The notes below the pieces were generated by a model, which saw only the letters and a list, made by a program, of their open reading frames with translations, was not told where the DNA came from and made no database searches. A stretch of 64,000 bases of DNA, taken from positions 620,001 through 684,000 of the forward strand of contig CP054178.1 in NCBI GenBank assembly GCA_015709595.1, given 5' to 3'. Both the position numbers and the translations under genes were made by a program. This DNA is from Phycisphaeraceae bacterium. GTDB taxonomy: Bacteria > Planctomycetota > Phycisphaerae > Phycisphaerales > SM1A02. Shown here one piece after another: positions 8,666 through 17,956 of the stretch (within the stretch, counting starts at the first letter, position 1; each line of letters starts with the position of its first letter).

Positions 8666-8795
8666 GGATGGATCATGCTCGCTCCGGTCGACTCGGCGCG
8701 GCAGCTTCTCATCCACGCGATGTCGCGGCTCCCGCGATCGCGAAGTGGACAGACGCCGATCGATGCTCCGACCCGATCGGCGTCTGTTGTTTTTG
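8666..8795 (+). ncRNA. Candidate small non-coding RNA (about 130 nt)
   Basis: Bounded by a promoter-like pair (8630-8659) and a strong terminator-like hairpin (8749-8787 followed by TGTTTTT). The interval has no credible protein frame on the plus strand. It contains further self-complementary GC-rich segments (about 8725-8742: GCGGCTCCCGCGATCGCG). It does not match a family I can name. The rest of the 8499-8968 gap holds only the heptad array at 8523 and a probable phoH promoter. Confidence 0.4.
8749..8793 (+). terminator. Strong hairpin plus T-tract
   Basis: Perfect 13-bp stem (ACAGACGCCGATC at 8749-8761, GATCGGCGTCTGT at 8775-8787), 13-base loop, then TGTTTTT. T-tracts are rare in this GC-rich sequence, so a Rho-independent terminator is likely. 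Confidence 0.7.
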
Positions 8796-8968
8796 ACGCA
8801 TTCGATCGGCCGGCAATCACGCCGGGCTGATCGGATGGAGCGAGGATGATCCACCCGGCTTCGCCGCCGTTTCCAGGCGCTGGGCCCGCTGAATACTTGC
8901 TGAACGCACCGGCAACCCGCGATTCACCCGGCGCGGTATGATGCCGACACAATCGTCGCGGAGCGCCG

Positions 8969-10387
8969 ATGACCCGGAACGACCCGAACGCCAGCAGCGC
9001 CATGGACGGCTCCAACCACCGCAAGCACTTCGTGCTCGACACCAGCGTTCTGCTGCACAACCCCAACGCCATCTTCAAGTTCCAGGAGCACGAGGTCATC
9101 ATCCCCCTGGCGGTGATCGAGGAGCTCGACGCCTTCAAGCTCAGCAACGATGAGCGGGGCCGCAACGCCCGCGAAGTCATCCGGCACATCGACCAGTGGC
9201 GCACCAAGGGCACGCTGACCGAGGGGGTGGTATGGAACGCGCAGGGCGGGATGATCCGCATCCACGCCGAGTCCGCCCCGGCGCCCCCCCACCTCGATCC
9301 CACCAAGCCGGGCAACCGAATCCTCGGCGTGGCCCACGCGCTGGCCAGGTCGGGGCGGCGCACCATCTTCGTCTCCAACGACATCAACGCCCGCGTGAAG
9401 TGCGACGCGCTGGGCATCCGGGCCGAGGACTTCCTCGCCGAAAAGGTTGACGCCGCCTGGCTCTACGGCGGGTGGGATGAGATCACCATTCCCGGCCCGC
9501 TGATCGACGAACTCTACGACGAGCGGCAACTGCCGTGGGACAAGGTCGCTCCCCTCGCGCATCGCACCCTGCCGGACGGGACGACCGAGGCGATCGAGGT
9601 GATGCCCAACCACTACCTGGTGCTGCACGACGCGGATGATCCGTCGCACACCGGGCTGTCGCGCGTGCTGGGCGACACCGATCACCTGATTCCCATCTCC
9701 GGCCCGCGCAGGCCCGTCTTCGGCATCCTGCCCCGCAACGTGCAGCAGACCATGGCGCTGGACCTGCTGCTGGATGACGAAGTGAAGCTGGTCACGCTGC
9801 TGGGCAGCGCGGGCACGGGCAAGACGCTGCTCGCCGTGGCCGCGGGCATGACCAAGGTGTTTCAGGAGGAGCGCTTCGACAAACTCCTCGCCGCCCGGCC
9901 CATCATGCCGCTGGGGCGCGACATCGGCTACCTGCCGGGCGACAAGGACCAGAAGCTCTCGCTTTGGATGCAGCCGATCTTCGACAACCTGGCCTACCTG
10001 CTCTCCACGCGAGGCACGCACCTCAACGAGGCGGAAAGCCGCTCCACCGAGCAGCGCATCGAGATGCTGCTCGATCAGGGCAAGCTGGTCATCGAGCCGC
10101 TCACCTACATCCGCGGGCGGTCGATCCCCCGCCAGTTCATGATCGTGGATGAGGTGCAGAACCTCTCGCCGCACGAGGTGAAGACCATCGTCTCGCGCGT
10201 GGGCGACGGCACCAAGATCATCCTGACCGGCGACATCAACCAGATCGACAACCCGTACCTCGACGCTTCCTCCAACGGGCTGTCGTACGTGGTGGAGCAC
10301 ATGAAGGCCCAGCCGCTCTGCGGACACATCACCCTGCGCAAGAGCGAGCGGAGCGAGCTGGCCTCGCTGGCGGCGGAACTGCTGTAG
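8969..10387 (+). CDS. PhoH-family ATPase with N-terminal PIN domain (YlaK/PhoH2-like)
   Basis: 472 residues. The N-terminal PIN ribonuclease-like domain starts at KHFVLDTSVLLHNPNAI, with acidic residues at D/E positions (EELDAFK; later FVSNDINARVK). The C-terminal PhoH helicase/ATPase domain has Walker A GSAGTGKT (about 279-286) and Walker B FMIVDEVQNLSPHEVK, then GDINQIDNPYLD. PIN-PhoH proteins have been characterised as RNA helicase/ribonucleases. ATG 8969 has GGAG 6-9 bases upstream; TATGAT at 8937-8942 is a possible -10 box; ATG 9002 is an alternative start. The next gene begins 17 bases after the stop. Confidence 0.92.
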   Translation: MTRNDPNASSAMDGSNHRKHFVLDTSVLLHNPNAIFKFQEHEVIIPLAVIEELDAFKLSNDERGRNAREVIRHIDQWRTKGTLTEGVVWNAQGGMIRIHAESAPAPPHLDPTKPGNRILGVAHALARSGRRTIFVSNDINARVKCDALGIRAEDFLAEKVDAAWLYGGWDEITIPGPLIDELYDERQLPWDKVAPLAHRTLPDGTTEAIEVMPNHYLVLHDADDPSHTGLSRVLGDTDHLIPISGPRRPVFGILPRNVQQTMALDLLLDDEVKLVTLLGSAGTGKTLLAVAAGMTKVFQEERFDKLLAARPIMPLGRDIGYLPGDKDQKLSLWMQPIFDNLAYLLSTRGTHLNEAESRSTEQRIEMLLDQGKLVIEPLTYIRGRSIPRQFMIVDEVQNLSPHEVKTIVSRVGDGTKIILTGDINQIDNPYLDASSNGLSYVVEHMKAQPLCGHITLRKSERSELASLAAELL

Positions 10388-10403
10388 GCGTTACCATGGA
10401 GTC

Positions 10404-13400
10404 GTGACTCCCTCCTCCCGATCGTCGCCATCATCCCCGCCTTCCGACGCCGGACCGCTCCTTCGCGTGGTGCTGGCTGGCGCGCTCGGCGCGTTCGCCC
10501 TGCTGGGACTGGCGATCTGGAGCACGATGCGTCATGGCCGCCCCAGCGCCGCGCCCACGGCCGCGGCGCTGGAGCAGGCGGCGCGGGACGCGCGATCCGG
10601 CGCGGCGGCGGCCGTCACGGAGGCGCCGACATTGATTCCCGTCGCGGTTGAGGGGCCGTCCCCACGCTGGATCTGGCTGCCTGTCGAGGCGGCGCCAGGC
10701 CAGCGGGCGGCGTTTCGACGGGTGGTCACCTTCGCCGGACCGCCCAGGCGCGTCGAGCTTCGCTGGAGCGCGGATGACGAGGCCGCCGTGCTGGCCGACG
10801 GCGCTCAGCGCGCCTCCAGCGACGCCTGGGAGACGCCGGGCGTGGCGGACCTGACCAGCGACGCGGCGGACGGACAGTTGGAGGTCATCATTGCCGTGCG
10901 CAACCGGGGCGGGCCGGCGGGACTGGCGGCCGTCATCGACATCGTCGAACAGGACGGCTCAACGCGGCGCATCGTCACCGACGCCGCATGGAGCGCGGCC
11001 GCACCGGACGCCACGGAACCAGCCGCGTCTCCCGCCCGCGAGATCGCCGACTATGGCGCGGCTCCCTGGGGCGAGGTGGTCGGACTGCTGCACGAGGACA
11101 TCAACCGGCACATCGCCGTGGTCGAGGGCTTCACGGTCGAACTGGTCTACCGCGTGCCTCGCTCGCAGGGGTCGTGGGTGTCGCTGGCGACGGATGACAA
11201 GGGGCGGCTGATCGCCAGCGACCAGCAGGCGGGTCTGTTCCGCATCACGCCCGCCCCGATCGGGGGCGACGCCTCGGCGACGCGCGTCGAAGCCCTCGAT
11301 CTGCCGCTCGGCGCCGCCCAGGGGCTGCTCTGCGTGGACAACGCGCTGTACGTGGTGTGCAACGAGGGGCGGGCTCAGGGCCCCGGACTCTACGTGGCGC
11401 ACGACCGCGACGGCGATGACGTGTACGAGGAGTGGCGGCTCATCCGCGCCTTCGAGGGCGGCGGCGAGCACGGCCCGCACGGCGTGATCCAAGGGCCGGA
11501 CGGCCTGCTCTACGTCGTGGGCGGCAACCACACGAAGATTCCCGCGCCGGAGCGATCCGCCGCACCGCGCGTGTGGGATGAGGATCTGCTCCTCCCCCGA
11601 TTGTGGGACGCGGGGGGACACGCAGTGGGGATTCTCGCACCGGGCGGTTGGGTCTGCCGGACATCGCTGGAAGGCGAAACGTGGGAGCTCTTCTCGATCG
11701 GTTTTCGCAACGCCTACGACTTGGCGTTCAATGAGGACGGGGAGCTCTTCACCTACGACGCCGACATGGAGTGGGACATGGGCGCGCCGTGGTATCGCCC
11801 CACCCGCATCTGCCACGTCACCAGCGGGTCGGAGTTCGGCTGGCGCAGCGGCACGGGCAAGTGGCCCGCGGAGTTTCCCGACAACCTGCCCCCGGTCATC
11901 GACATGGGCCCCGGCTCACCCACGGGCGTGGTGTTCGGCGCCAACGCGGCGTTTCCGGAGCGTTACCGAACCGCGCTCTTCGCGCTGGACTGGACATTCG
12001 GCACCATCCACGCCATTCATCTCGAGCCGGCAGGCGCCACGTACTCGGCGAGGCGGGAGACATTCCTCACGGGGCGCCCCCTGCCGCTGGCGGACGTGGT
12101 CATCAACCCCTTTGACGGGGCCATGTACTTCGTGGTGGGCGGGCGGGGCGTGCCTTCGGCCATCTACCGCGTGCGCGCCGCGGAGCGCGACGAATCCGCC
12201 GACCGCGCGTCCCGTGAGCAGCCGTCCGACGAGCGGCGCGAGACCGAACTCCGCACGTTGCGCCGCGAACTGGAGGGCTTCCACGCCGCCGACGCGCCGG
12301 AGGCCGCCATCGACCTGATCTGGCGCAACGCGGGGCACGCGGATCGCTTCGTGCGCTTCGCCGCCCGCACCGCGCTGGAGCACCAGCCGGCCACGCGCTG
12401 GGCGGAGCGCGTGGGGGTCGAACCGGACGCGCGTCGGCGCATCCACGGCGCGATCGCGCTGGCCCGAGTGGGCGGGGCCGAACATCGGAGCATCGTCATC
12501 GACGCGCTGCGCGGGCTGACGTGGAAGGGTCTGGAATCGTCCCTGCGGCTGGACTGGCTTCGCGCCTGGCAACTGGCGTTCATTCGGATGGGCAAGCCGA
12601 GCGCCGCCGAGGCGAGCCGATTGGCGGCGATCTTCGAGCCGCTCTACCCGGCGGGAGACGACCTGCTGGACCGCGCCTTGTGCGACCTGCTGGTCTACCT
12701 CGATTCGCCCCGCGTCGTCGCGCGGACCATTCCGCTGATGGAGACGACGGATCGAAGAACGCATGAACCGATCGACCGCGACCTGCTCTCGCGCAGCGAT
12801 GCCTACGGCCAGGTGATTCTGCGCATGGCCAGCGCCCCGCCGCAGCGGCAGCAGGTGCATTACGCGCTCGCCCTGCGCAACGCGACCGTCGGTTGGACGC
12901 CCGACCTGCGTGAGCGGTACTTCCGCTGGTTCGACACGGCGAGGCGCACCAGCGGCGGGCTGAGTTTCTCCGGCTTCCTTGAGATGATCCGGCGCGACGC
13001 CCTGTCGCGCGTGCCGCCATCCGAGAGAGCCATCTATGAGACGATCGGAACCGCGCAGGATCCCCTGCTGGCGGGCGACATCCCTCAGCCGCGCGGACCG
13101 GGGCGGCAGTGGACCGTGGACGACCTCGTCGCCATGATCTCGAAGGAGGGGTTGACCGACCGCGATTACGACAACGGGGCGCGCATGTACGCCGCCGCCC
13201 GCTGCACCGATTGCCACCGCTTCGCGGGCCTGGGACGCGGGGGGGCGGGCGGGCCGGACCTGACGGCCCTGAGCACGCGATTCTCGGTGCGCGACCTGGC
13301 CGAGGCCATCATCGAACCAAGCCGCACCATCTCCGACCAGTACCAGATGACCGAGTTCGCGCTCGAAGGCGGTGGACTGGTCATCGGGCGCATCATGGAT

Positions 13401-14291
13401 GAGCGCGACGGCGTGCTGCGCATCATGCAGTCGATGCTCGTGCCGGACCTGACGGTGGACGTAGAGGCCGCGACCATCACGGAGCGCCGCCCCTCCGCCG
13501 TGTCGCCCATGATGCCCGCCCTGCTTGATCGCCTCAACGCCGAGGAGGTGAAGGATCTGCTCGCGTATCTGCTTTCCGAGGGCGATTCGCGCAACCCGAT
13601 GTTCCGACAGCCGGGCGCATCCGGCGGCGCGACGAGCGGCGCGGACGCCGACGGATTCGTGCCCCTGTTCGACGGCCGCACCCTCGATGGCTGGGAAGGC
13701 GACCTGCGTTTCTGGAAGGTGGAGAACGGCGAGATCGTCGGCCGCGCCACCGCCGCCAACCCGCTTCTGGCCAACACGTTTCTCATCTGGCGGGGCAGCC
13801 GCACCGCAGGACGCGCCACCGTGGGCGACTTCGAGCTTCGCGCCGAAGTGCGGCTTCTCGGCAACAACAACTCCGGCATCCAGTACCGGGCGCGGCAGGT
13901 GGGCGACTTCGGGCTGCACGGCTACCAGTGCGACATCCACCCCCAGCCGGACTACACCGCCATGCTGTACGAGGAGGGCGGCCGGGGCATCGTCGCCACG
14001 CGCCCCAGCGCGATCCGCATCGCGGCGGATGGCTCAAAGTCGCCCTTGGATGGGGCCGCCCTCGGCGGGAGCGCGCCCATCGCCCTCGACCAGTGGCGCG
14101 AGTACACCATCCGGGCGGCCGGCAACCGGCTGGAGCACCGCATCGACGGCGAGGTCACGGTCATCGTGATCGACGAACAGCAGGGCCGCGCCGCGGCGGA
14201 CGGCCTGATCGGCCTGCAACTGCATTCGGGCGGCGCGTATGAAGTGCGGTTTCGCAACATCCGGCTCAAGCGCCTCGAGAGCGGGCCATGA
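10404..14291 (+). CDS. Membrane-anchored heme-binding/beta-propeller protein with C-terminal DUF1080 domain
   Basis: 1295 residues. An N-terminal transmembrane anchor (LLRVVLAGALGAFALLGLAIW) and a beta-rich region precede a sorbosone-dehydrogenase-like propeller of the planctomycete 'membrane-bound dehydrogenase' type (about 235-590; GFTVELVYRVP, GPHGVIQGPDGLLYVVGG). Next come helical HEAT-like repeats (about 600-850), a single c-type heme site CTDCH (C934-H938) in the planctomycete heme-domain context (GGPDLTALSTRF, IIEPSRTISDQY), and a DUF1080 3-keto-disaccharide-hydrolase-like domain (about 1086-1295, FVPLFDGRTLDGW). It probably oxidises a sugar or sugar derivative outside the cytoplasm (inference). 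The GTG start has TACCAT 6 bases upstream. The stop overlaps the next start (ATGA). Confidence 0.88.
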   Translation: MTPSSRSSPSSPPSDAGPLLRVVLAGALGAFALLGLAIWSTMRHGRPSAAPTAAALEQAARDARSGAAAAVTEAPTLIPVAVEGPSPRWIWLPVEAAPGQRAAFRRVVTFAGPPRRVELRWSADDEAAVLADGAQRASSDAWETPGVADLTSDAADGQLEVIIAVRNRGGPAGLAAVIDIVEQDGSTRRIVTDAAWSAAAPDATEPAASPAREIADYGAAPWGEVVGLLHEDINRHIAVVEGFTVELVYRVPRSQGSWVSLATDDKGRLIASDQQAGLFRITPAPIGGDASATRVEALDLPLGAAQGLLCVDNALYVVCNEGRAQGPGLYVAHDRDGDDVYEEWRLIRAFEGGGEHGPHGVIQGPDGLLYVVGGNHTKIPAPERSAAPRVWDEDLLLPRLWDAGGHAVGILAPGGWVCRTSLEGETWELFSIGFRNAYDLAFNEDGELFTYDADMEWDMGAPWYRPTRICHVTSGSEFGWRSGTGKWPAEFPDNLPPVIDMGPGSPTGVVFGANAAFPERYRTALFALDWTFGTIHAIHLEPAGATYSARRETFLTGRPLPLADVVINPFDGAMYFVVGGRGVPSAIYRVRAAERDESADRASREQPSDERRETELRTLRRELEGFHAADAPEAAIDLIWRNAGHADRFVRFAARTALEHQPATRWAERVGVEPDARRRIHGAIALARVGGAEHRSIVIDALRGLTWKGLESSLRLDWLRAWQLAFIRMGKPSAAEASRLAAIFEPLYPAGDDLLDRALCDLLVYLDSPRVVARTIPLMETTDRRTHEPIDRDLLSRSDAYGQVILRMASAPPQRQQVHYALALRNATVGWTPDLRERYFRWFDTARRTSGGLSFSGFLEMIRRDALSRVPPSERAIYETIGTAQDPLLAGDIPQPRGPGRQWTVDDLVAMISKEGLTDRDYDNGARMYAAARCTDCHRFAGLGRGGAGGPDLTALSTRFSVRDLAEAIIEPSRTISDQYQMTEFALEGGGLVIGRIMDERDGVLRIMQSMLVPDLTVDVEAATITERRPSAVSPMMPALLDRLNAEEVKDLLAYLLSEGDSRNPMFRQPGASGGATSGADADGFVPLFDGRTLDGWEGDLRFWKVENGEIVGRATAANPLLANTFLIWRGSRTAGRATVGDFELRAEVRLLGNNNSGIQYRARQVGDFGLHGYQCDIHPQPDYTAMLYEEGGRGIVATRPSAIRIAADGSKSPLDGAALGGSAPIALDQWREYTIRAAGNRLEHRIDGEVTVIVIDEQQGRAAADGLIGLQLHSGGAYEVRFRNIRLKRLESGP

Positions 14292-16711
14292 CGACGATCT
14301 ACGAAGCGGCTTCGCAGGGGAACATTGATGAGGTTCGACGCCTGCTGGCGAGCGGCACGCCCGTGGATGAGCCGGGCGAGTACGAGCAGACCGCGCTGAT
14401 GGCCGCCGCCGCGGGCGGTTTCACCGAGATTGTCCGAATCCTGTTGGCAGCCGGGGCGGACCCCCGACGCGAGAACTCGCTCGCCCTCGACTTCGCGGTG
14501 CGGCTGGGTGAGCCGACCAGCGTTCAACTTCTGCTGGGCGCCGGCGCGGACCCCAATCGTGCCGCGCCGCAGGCACCCGATGATGACGACGACTCCGACG
14601 ATGACAGCGTGGACCCGCCGCCGCTCGCGGATGCGCTGCAGCGAGGTGAGGCGGAGATCGTGCGCCTGCTGATCGAGGCGGGCGCGCGCGTGGATGTGGT
14701 CCATCAGGGGCGCGGGCTGCTGGCGTTCGCCATCACGGCGAACAACGTGGCGCTCTTCGAGGATTTGGCGAAACGCGGCGCCAGCATAGCGGGAGCGGTG
14801 CATGCCGTAGCCGATTCAGGTCACGTGGGGTTTCTCGACCGGCTGATCGAAATGGGCGCGACGCTGGAGGCGCCGCCGGGTGCTGATTCGGTCATGGTCA
14901 CGGCCGCCGCTTCGAACCACGCCGCCGTGCTTCAACGCCTGATCGAACTCGGCGCGCCGCTGGAGGAGGTGGGGAATCTCGATCGAACCGCGCTGGGCAT
15001 CGCCGTGTTCCTGGGGCACGTGAAGTGCGCCAAGGCGCTGCTGGAGGCGGGGGCCATTCAAACGGCGGACGATGGGCTGCCGTTGCTTCTTTGCGCCATC
15101 GACTCGGGCCGGCCCGAGCTTGTGCGGCTGCTGCTGAGCCACGGGGCCGATGCCGACGATCCGGGTGATGGATGCTGCACACCGCTGCTGCACGCTATCC
15201 GGGGCGGCCGAGTGAAGTCGGCGGAGGTGCTCATCGACCACGGCGCGGATGTCAACCGGCGGCACGATGGCCCGTGCCGGTCCACGCACGCGCACCCGGT
15301 GCCCGCGGGCGCCACGCCGCTCATCGCGGCGGCGAGATTCAAGCGCGGAGAACTGGTCGAGCGCCTGCTTGCGGCCGGCGCGGAGGCGTCGCTCACCGAC
15401 GCTCGCGGGCGGTCGGCGGCGGACCACGCCGCGCGTCGGGGCGACGTGGCCATGATGAACCGGCTGGTGGCGGCGGGCGCTCCGCTGACGACGGATGAGC
15501 GCACCAGGCACAACGCCGCGCTGCTCACGTCGCTCCGCCACGCCGATGCGGCCGGCGCACTGGCCGCGCTTGGGCGCGGTGCCGACGCCAACGCTGCCGA
15601 TCGGGACGGGCGCAGCGCGCTCATCGCGGCGGCCCGCGGGGGCATGGTCGAGGTGGTGGAGGCGCTGCTCGCGGCAGGCGCGGACCCCAATCACGTGGCG
15701 AAGTGGGGCGAGTCGCCCCTGCGCGTCTCGGCCCTGCGGCGCAATTCCCGCATCGTTCGCTCGCTGCTCGCCGCCGGCGCGGATGTGAACGCCTGGCAGG
15801 TTCCGGGATCGATCCCCGCTGACGAGCGGAACACGGTGTTCATCAGCGGTGAGTCCGCCCTGCACGACGCTGCGGCATGGGGCTCGACGGATGTGCTCGA
15901 AGCGTTGCTGGAGGCGGGCGCGGACGTGAACTTCGCCGGCGACGCCGACGTAACGCCGCTGGTGGCGGCGGTGAACCATCGTCGCATGGATTCGGCGCGG
16001 CTGCTCCTGGCGGCGGGCGCGGTCGTGCGGCCCCAGGACGAGTTGTGGATCGCGCCGTACCGCTTCGCGGAGCGGGCCGAACAGCCCGCTTTTCAGGCCG
16101 CGGCACGCCAGGTGGCGGGAGCGATCGGCGTCGCCGGCGAGCCGATCCCCAACCTTCCCGGCGCGCTGGGTTTTCGACTCTCGCTGAACGATGGAGACGC
16201 TCCGGGCTCGCCCCCGCGCCTCGACACCGTGGAAGGCGCACGCGAGTGGGGGCGGCGCTTCGCGAAGGACTACGCCGCCCTCGATGAGCGCGCGACGGCG
16301 ATGGTGCGGGCGCTCGCCGAGCCGGTCGAGCGCGCCGGCTTCCTGCTGCTCGATGGAGGCAAGCCGCTGGGGTGCGGGCCCATGGTGCAGTTCGTGGTGC
16401 TGCTGCCCACCGGCGACAAGTTCGAGGCCATGGCGGCGTTCGGCGTGCGCGGCAACGACGATGAACTTCGCACGGATGACATCATCCGCTGGTTCAGAGC
16501 CCTGGAGCGGGAGGAGCCGTTCCACCTGAAGGGGCTTCGGTTTGACACCGTCATCATCGAGTTCCTTCAGATCGTGAAACGCCCCGATGACCTGGCGCGC
16601 CGGATGTGCGAGTTCTGTTCCGACCTGATGTCCGGCGCGGAGGGAGATCGGGTTGAGGCCGTGGCCAAGGCGCTCAGGTCCGGCAGGCGCATCGAGTTCT
16701 GGTGGGATTGA
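14288..16711 (+). CDS. Ankyrin-repeat protein with unrelated C-terminal domain
   Basis: 807 residues with no signal peptide. At least a dozen ankyrin-type repeats (consensus here: ALL.AA..G..EIVR.LL.AGADPN) run from residue 1 to about 590, interrupted near residues 97-108 by an acidic linker (DDDDDSDDDSVD). The last ~200 residues are not ankyrin: they contain GFLLLDGGKPLGCGPMVQF, RTDDIIRWFRALE and end in IEFWWD; the domain is not one I can name. Its ATG overlaps the preceding stop as ATGA, so it is translationally coupled to the heme/DUF1080 gene. Ankyrin repeats mediate protein binding; the partner is unknown. Confidence 0.88.
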   Translation: MTTIYEAASQGNIDEVRRLLASGTPVDEPGEYEQTALMAAAAGGFTEIVRILLAAGADPRRENSLALDFAVRLGEPTSVQLLLGAGADPNRAAPQAPDDDDDSDDDSVDPPPLADALQRGEAEIVRLLIEAGARVDVVHQGRGLLAFAITANNVALFEDLAKRGASIAGAVHAVADSGHVGFLDRLIEMGATLEAPPGADSVMVTAAASNHAAVLQRLIELGAPLEEVGNLDRTALGIAVFLGHVKCAKALLEAGAIQTADDGLPLLLCAIDSGRPELVRLLLSHGADADDPGDGCCTPLLHAIRGGRVKSAEVLIDHGADVNRRHDGPCRSTHAHPVPAGATPLIAAARFKRGELVERLLAAGAEASLTDARGRSAADHAARRGDVAMMNRLVAAGAPLTTDERTRHNAALLTSLRHADAAGALAALGRGADANAADRDGRSALIAAARGGMVEVVEALLAAGADPNHVAKWGESPLRVSALRRNSRIVRSLLAAGADVNAWQVPGSIPADERNTVFISGESALHDAAAWGSTDVLEALLEAGADVNFAGDADVTPLVAAVNHRRMDSARLLLAAGAVVRPQDELWIAPYRFAERAEQPAFQAAARQVAGAIGVAGEPIPNLPGALGFRLSLNDGDAPGSPPRLDTVEGAREWGRRFAKDYAALDERATAMVRALAEPVERAGFLLLDGGKPLGCGPMVQFVVLLPTGDKFEAMAAFGVRGNDDELRTDDIIRWFRALEREEPFHLKGLRFDTVIIEFLQIVKRPDDLARRMCEFCSDLMSGAEGDRVEAVAKALRSGRRIEFWWD

Positions 16712-16772
16712 CCGGCCGCGGTGACCGCACCGGCATCGAGAGGAACGGTGATGTGCGGGCACGCGGCCATCA

Positions 16773-16801
16773 CCGACAACCATCGTCACCGGCGCTACGA
16801 T
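16773..16801 (+). promoter_or_regulatory. Promoter of tRNA-Ser
   Basis: CCGACA (16773-16778), 17-base spacer, TACGAT (16796-16801), ending 35 bases upstream of the mature tRNA 5' end. Confidence 0.5.
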
Positions 16802-16836
16802 TGCCCGCACCGACGCCGCAATGCATGCGGCCCATC

Positions 16837-16924
16837 GGTGGGGTGGCCGAGTGGTTGAAGGCGCCGGTCTTGAAAACCGGTAGGGGGCTCGTCTCCCTCG
16901 CAGGTTCGAATCCTGTCCCCACCG
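16837..16924 (+). tRNA. tRNA-Ser (TGA anticodon)
   Basis: Complete class-II cloverleaf. The acceptor stem GGTGGGG (16837-16843) pairs with CCCCACC (16917-16923), with discriminator G. The D arm is GCCGAGTGGTTGAAGGC; the anticodon stem-loop CCGGT-CTTGAAA-ACCGG has anticodon TGA at 16871-16873, reading UCA. A long variable arm (GGGGGCTCGTCTCCC) identifies serine, and the T arm is CAGG-TTCGAAT-CCTG. No CCA is encoded, so it must be added after transcription. Confidence 0.97.
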
Positions 16925-16955
16925 CTTCGATTTCGCCGACTCGAATGCCTCTCCC

Positions 16956-17882
16956 ATGCTCGCCTGGCTCAACGGACAGTTCATCGACCTCGCCGACGCC
17001 CGCATCAGCGCGTTCGATGCCGGGTTCCAGCATGGCGTGGGGCTGTTCGAGACCATGCTCGCCCGCGACGGCGCGGTGCTCGGGCTGGAGAAGCACCTGG
17101 CCCGTCTGGAAGAGTCGGCCCGGACGCTGCGGCTGACCGAGCGGCTGCACGTCGATGCCCTGGCCGATGCGGTCAAGCTCGCCCTGGAGCGCAATCAACT
17201 GACTGACGCCCGCATTCGGCTCACGCTGTCGGGCGGTGACCTCAACCTGCTTCGGGGCTCTTCCGGCGCCGGACATGCATCCTCGGACACGGCCCAGAAA
17301 CCCGCGCCACGACACGACCCGACGATCCTCATCCACATCCAGCCGATCACGCGCTATCCCGAGGCGTTTTTCGAGCAGGGGGTCACCGTCACCATCGCCG
17401 ATTCGCGCCTCAACCCGCTCGACCCCTTCCAGGGCCACAAGACGCTCAACTACTGGCCTCGGCTGAGCGCCCTGCAGCAGGCCGCCGCCGCCGGAGCCGC
17501 CGAGTCGCTCTGGTTCAGCGTGAGCAATCATCTCTGCGGCGGCTCGGTGAGCAACATCTTCCTCGTGAAGGACGGCCTGCTGATGACACCCATCGCCCGG
17601 GGCGAGGAGCAGGAGGTCGGCGTGGGCACGGGCGCGACCATTCCCTCGCCCGTGCTGCCCGGCGTCACACGCGCCATGCTGCTGGAAGCGGCGGAGGAAC
17701 TGGGGCTGCAGTACATCCGCCGCATGCTCGACTATGACGATCTGCGCGAGGCGGATGAGGTCTTTCTGACCAACTCGTCCTGGGGCGTGCTGCCCGTGGT
17801 GCGGGTGGAGCAGGCGCGCATCGGCCAGGGCGACGTCGGCCCTGTCACGAAGGGGCTGCGGCAGGCGTGGCTGGACTGGTGA
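16956..17882 (+). CDS. Class-IV PLP aminotransferase (branched-chain aminotransferase / aminodeoxychorismate lyase family)
   Basis: 308 residues, fold-type IV. N-terminal WLNGQFIDLADARISAFDAGFQHGVGLFET is the typical family start. The PLP lysine is about K162 in FQGHKTLNYWPRL, and the C-terminal phosphate site is GGSVSNIFLVKDG with PGVTRAMLLEAAEELG and EVFLTNSSWGVLPV. The HKTLNYW motif and length fit aminodeoxychorismate lyase (PabC) or a branched-chain/D-amino-acid aminotransferase; sequence alone does not decide. An extra ~15-residue segment (SSGAGHASSDTAQKPAPRH) is inserted near residue 105. It lies 32 bases after tRNA-Ser. Confidence 0.85.
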   Translation: MLAWLNGQFIDLADARISAFDAGFQHGVGLFETMLARDGAVLGLEKHLARLEESARTLRLTERLHVDALADAVKLALERNQLTDARIRLTLSGGDLNLLRGSSGAGHASSDTAQKPAPRHDPTILIHIQPITRYPEAFFEQGVTVTIADSRLNPLDPFQGHKTLNYWPRLSALQQAAAAGAAESLWFSVSNHLCGGSVSNIFLVKDGLLMTPIARGEEQEVGVGTGATIPSPVLPGVTRAMLLEAAEELGLQYIRRMLDYDDLREADEVFLTNSSWGVLPVVRVEQARIGQGDVGPVTKGLRQAWLDW

Positions 17883-17920
17883 ACGTCCGAGCCGCGTTCG
17901 CCGACTTGGCGGAAATGACG

Positions 17921-17926
17921 TATAAT
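17921..17926 (+). promoter_or_regulatory. -10 box of the toxin-antitoxin operon
   Basis: TATAAT, a perfect sigma-70 -10 hexamer, 30 bases before the antitoxin GTG; a weak -35 (TTCGCC) lies 17 bases upstream. Downstream, GTAC repeats flank the ribosome binding site (GTACGTCAGGAGTAC), which could be part of an autoregulatory operator (inference). Confidence 0.5.
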
Positions 17927-17956
17927 CAGAAGTAGACTGTACGTCAGGAGTACGCC

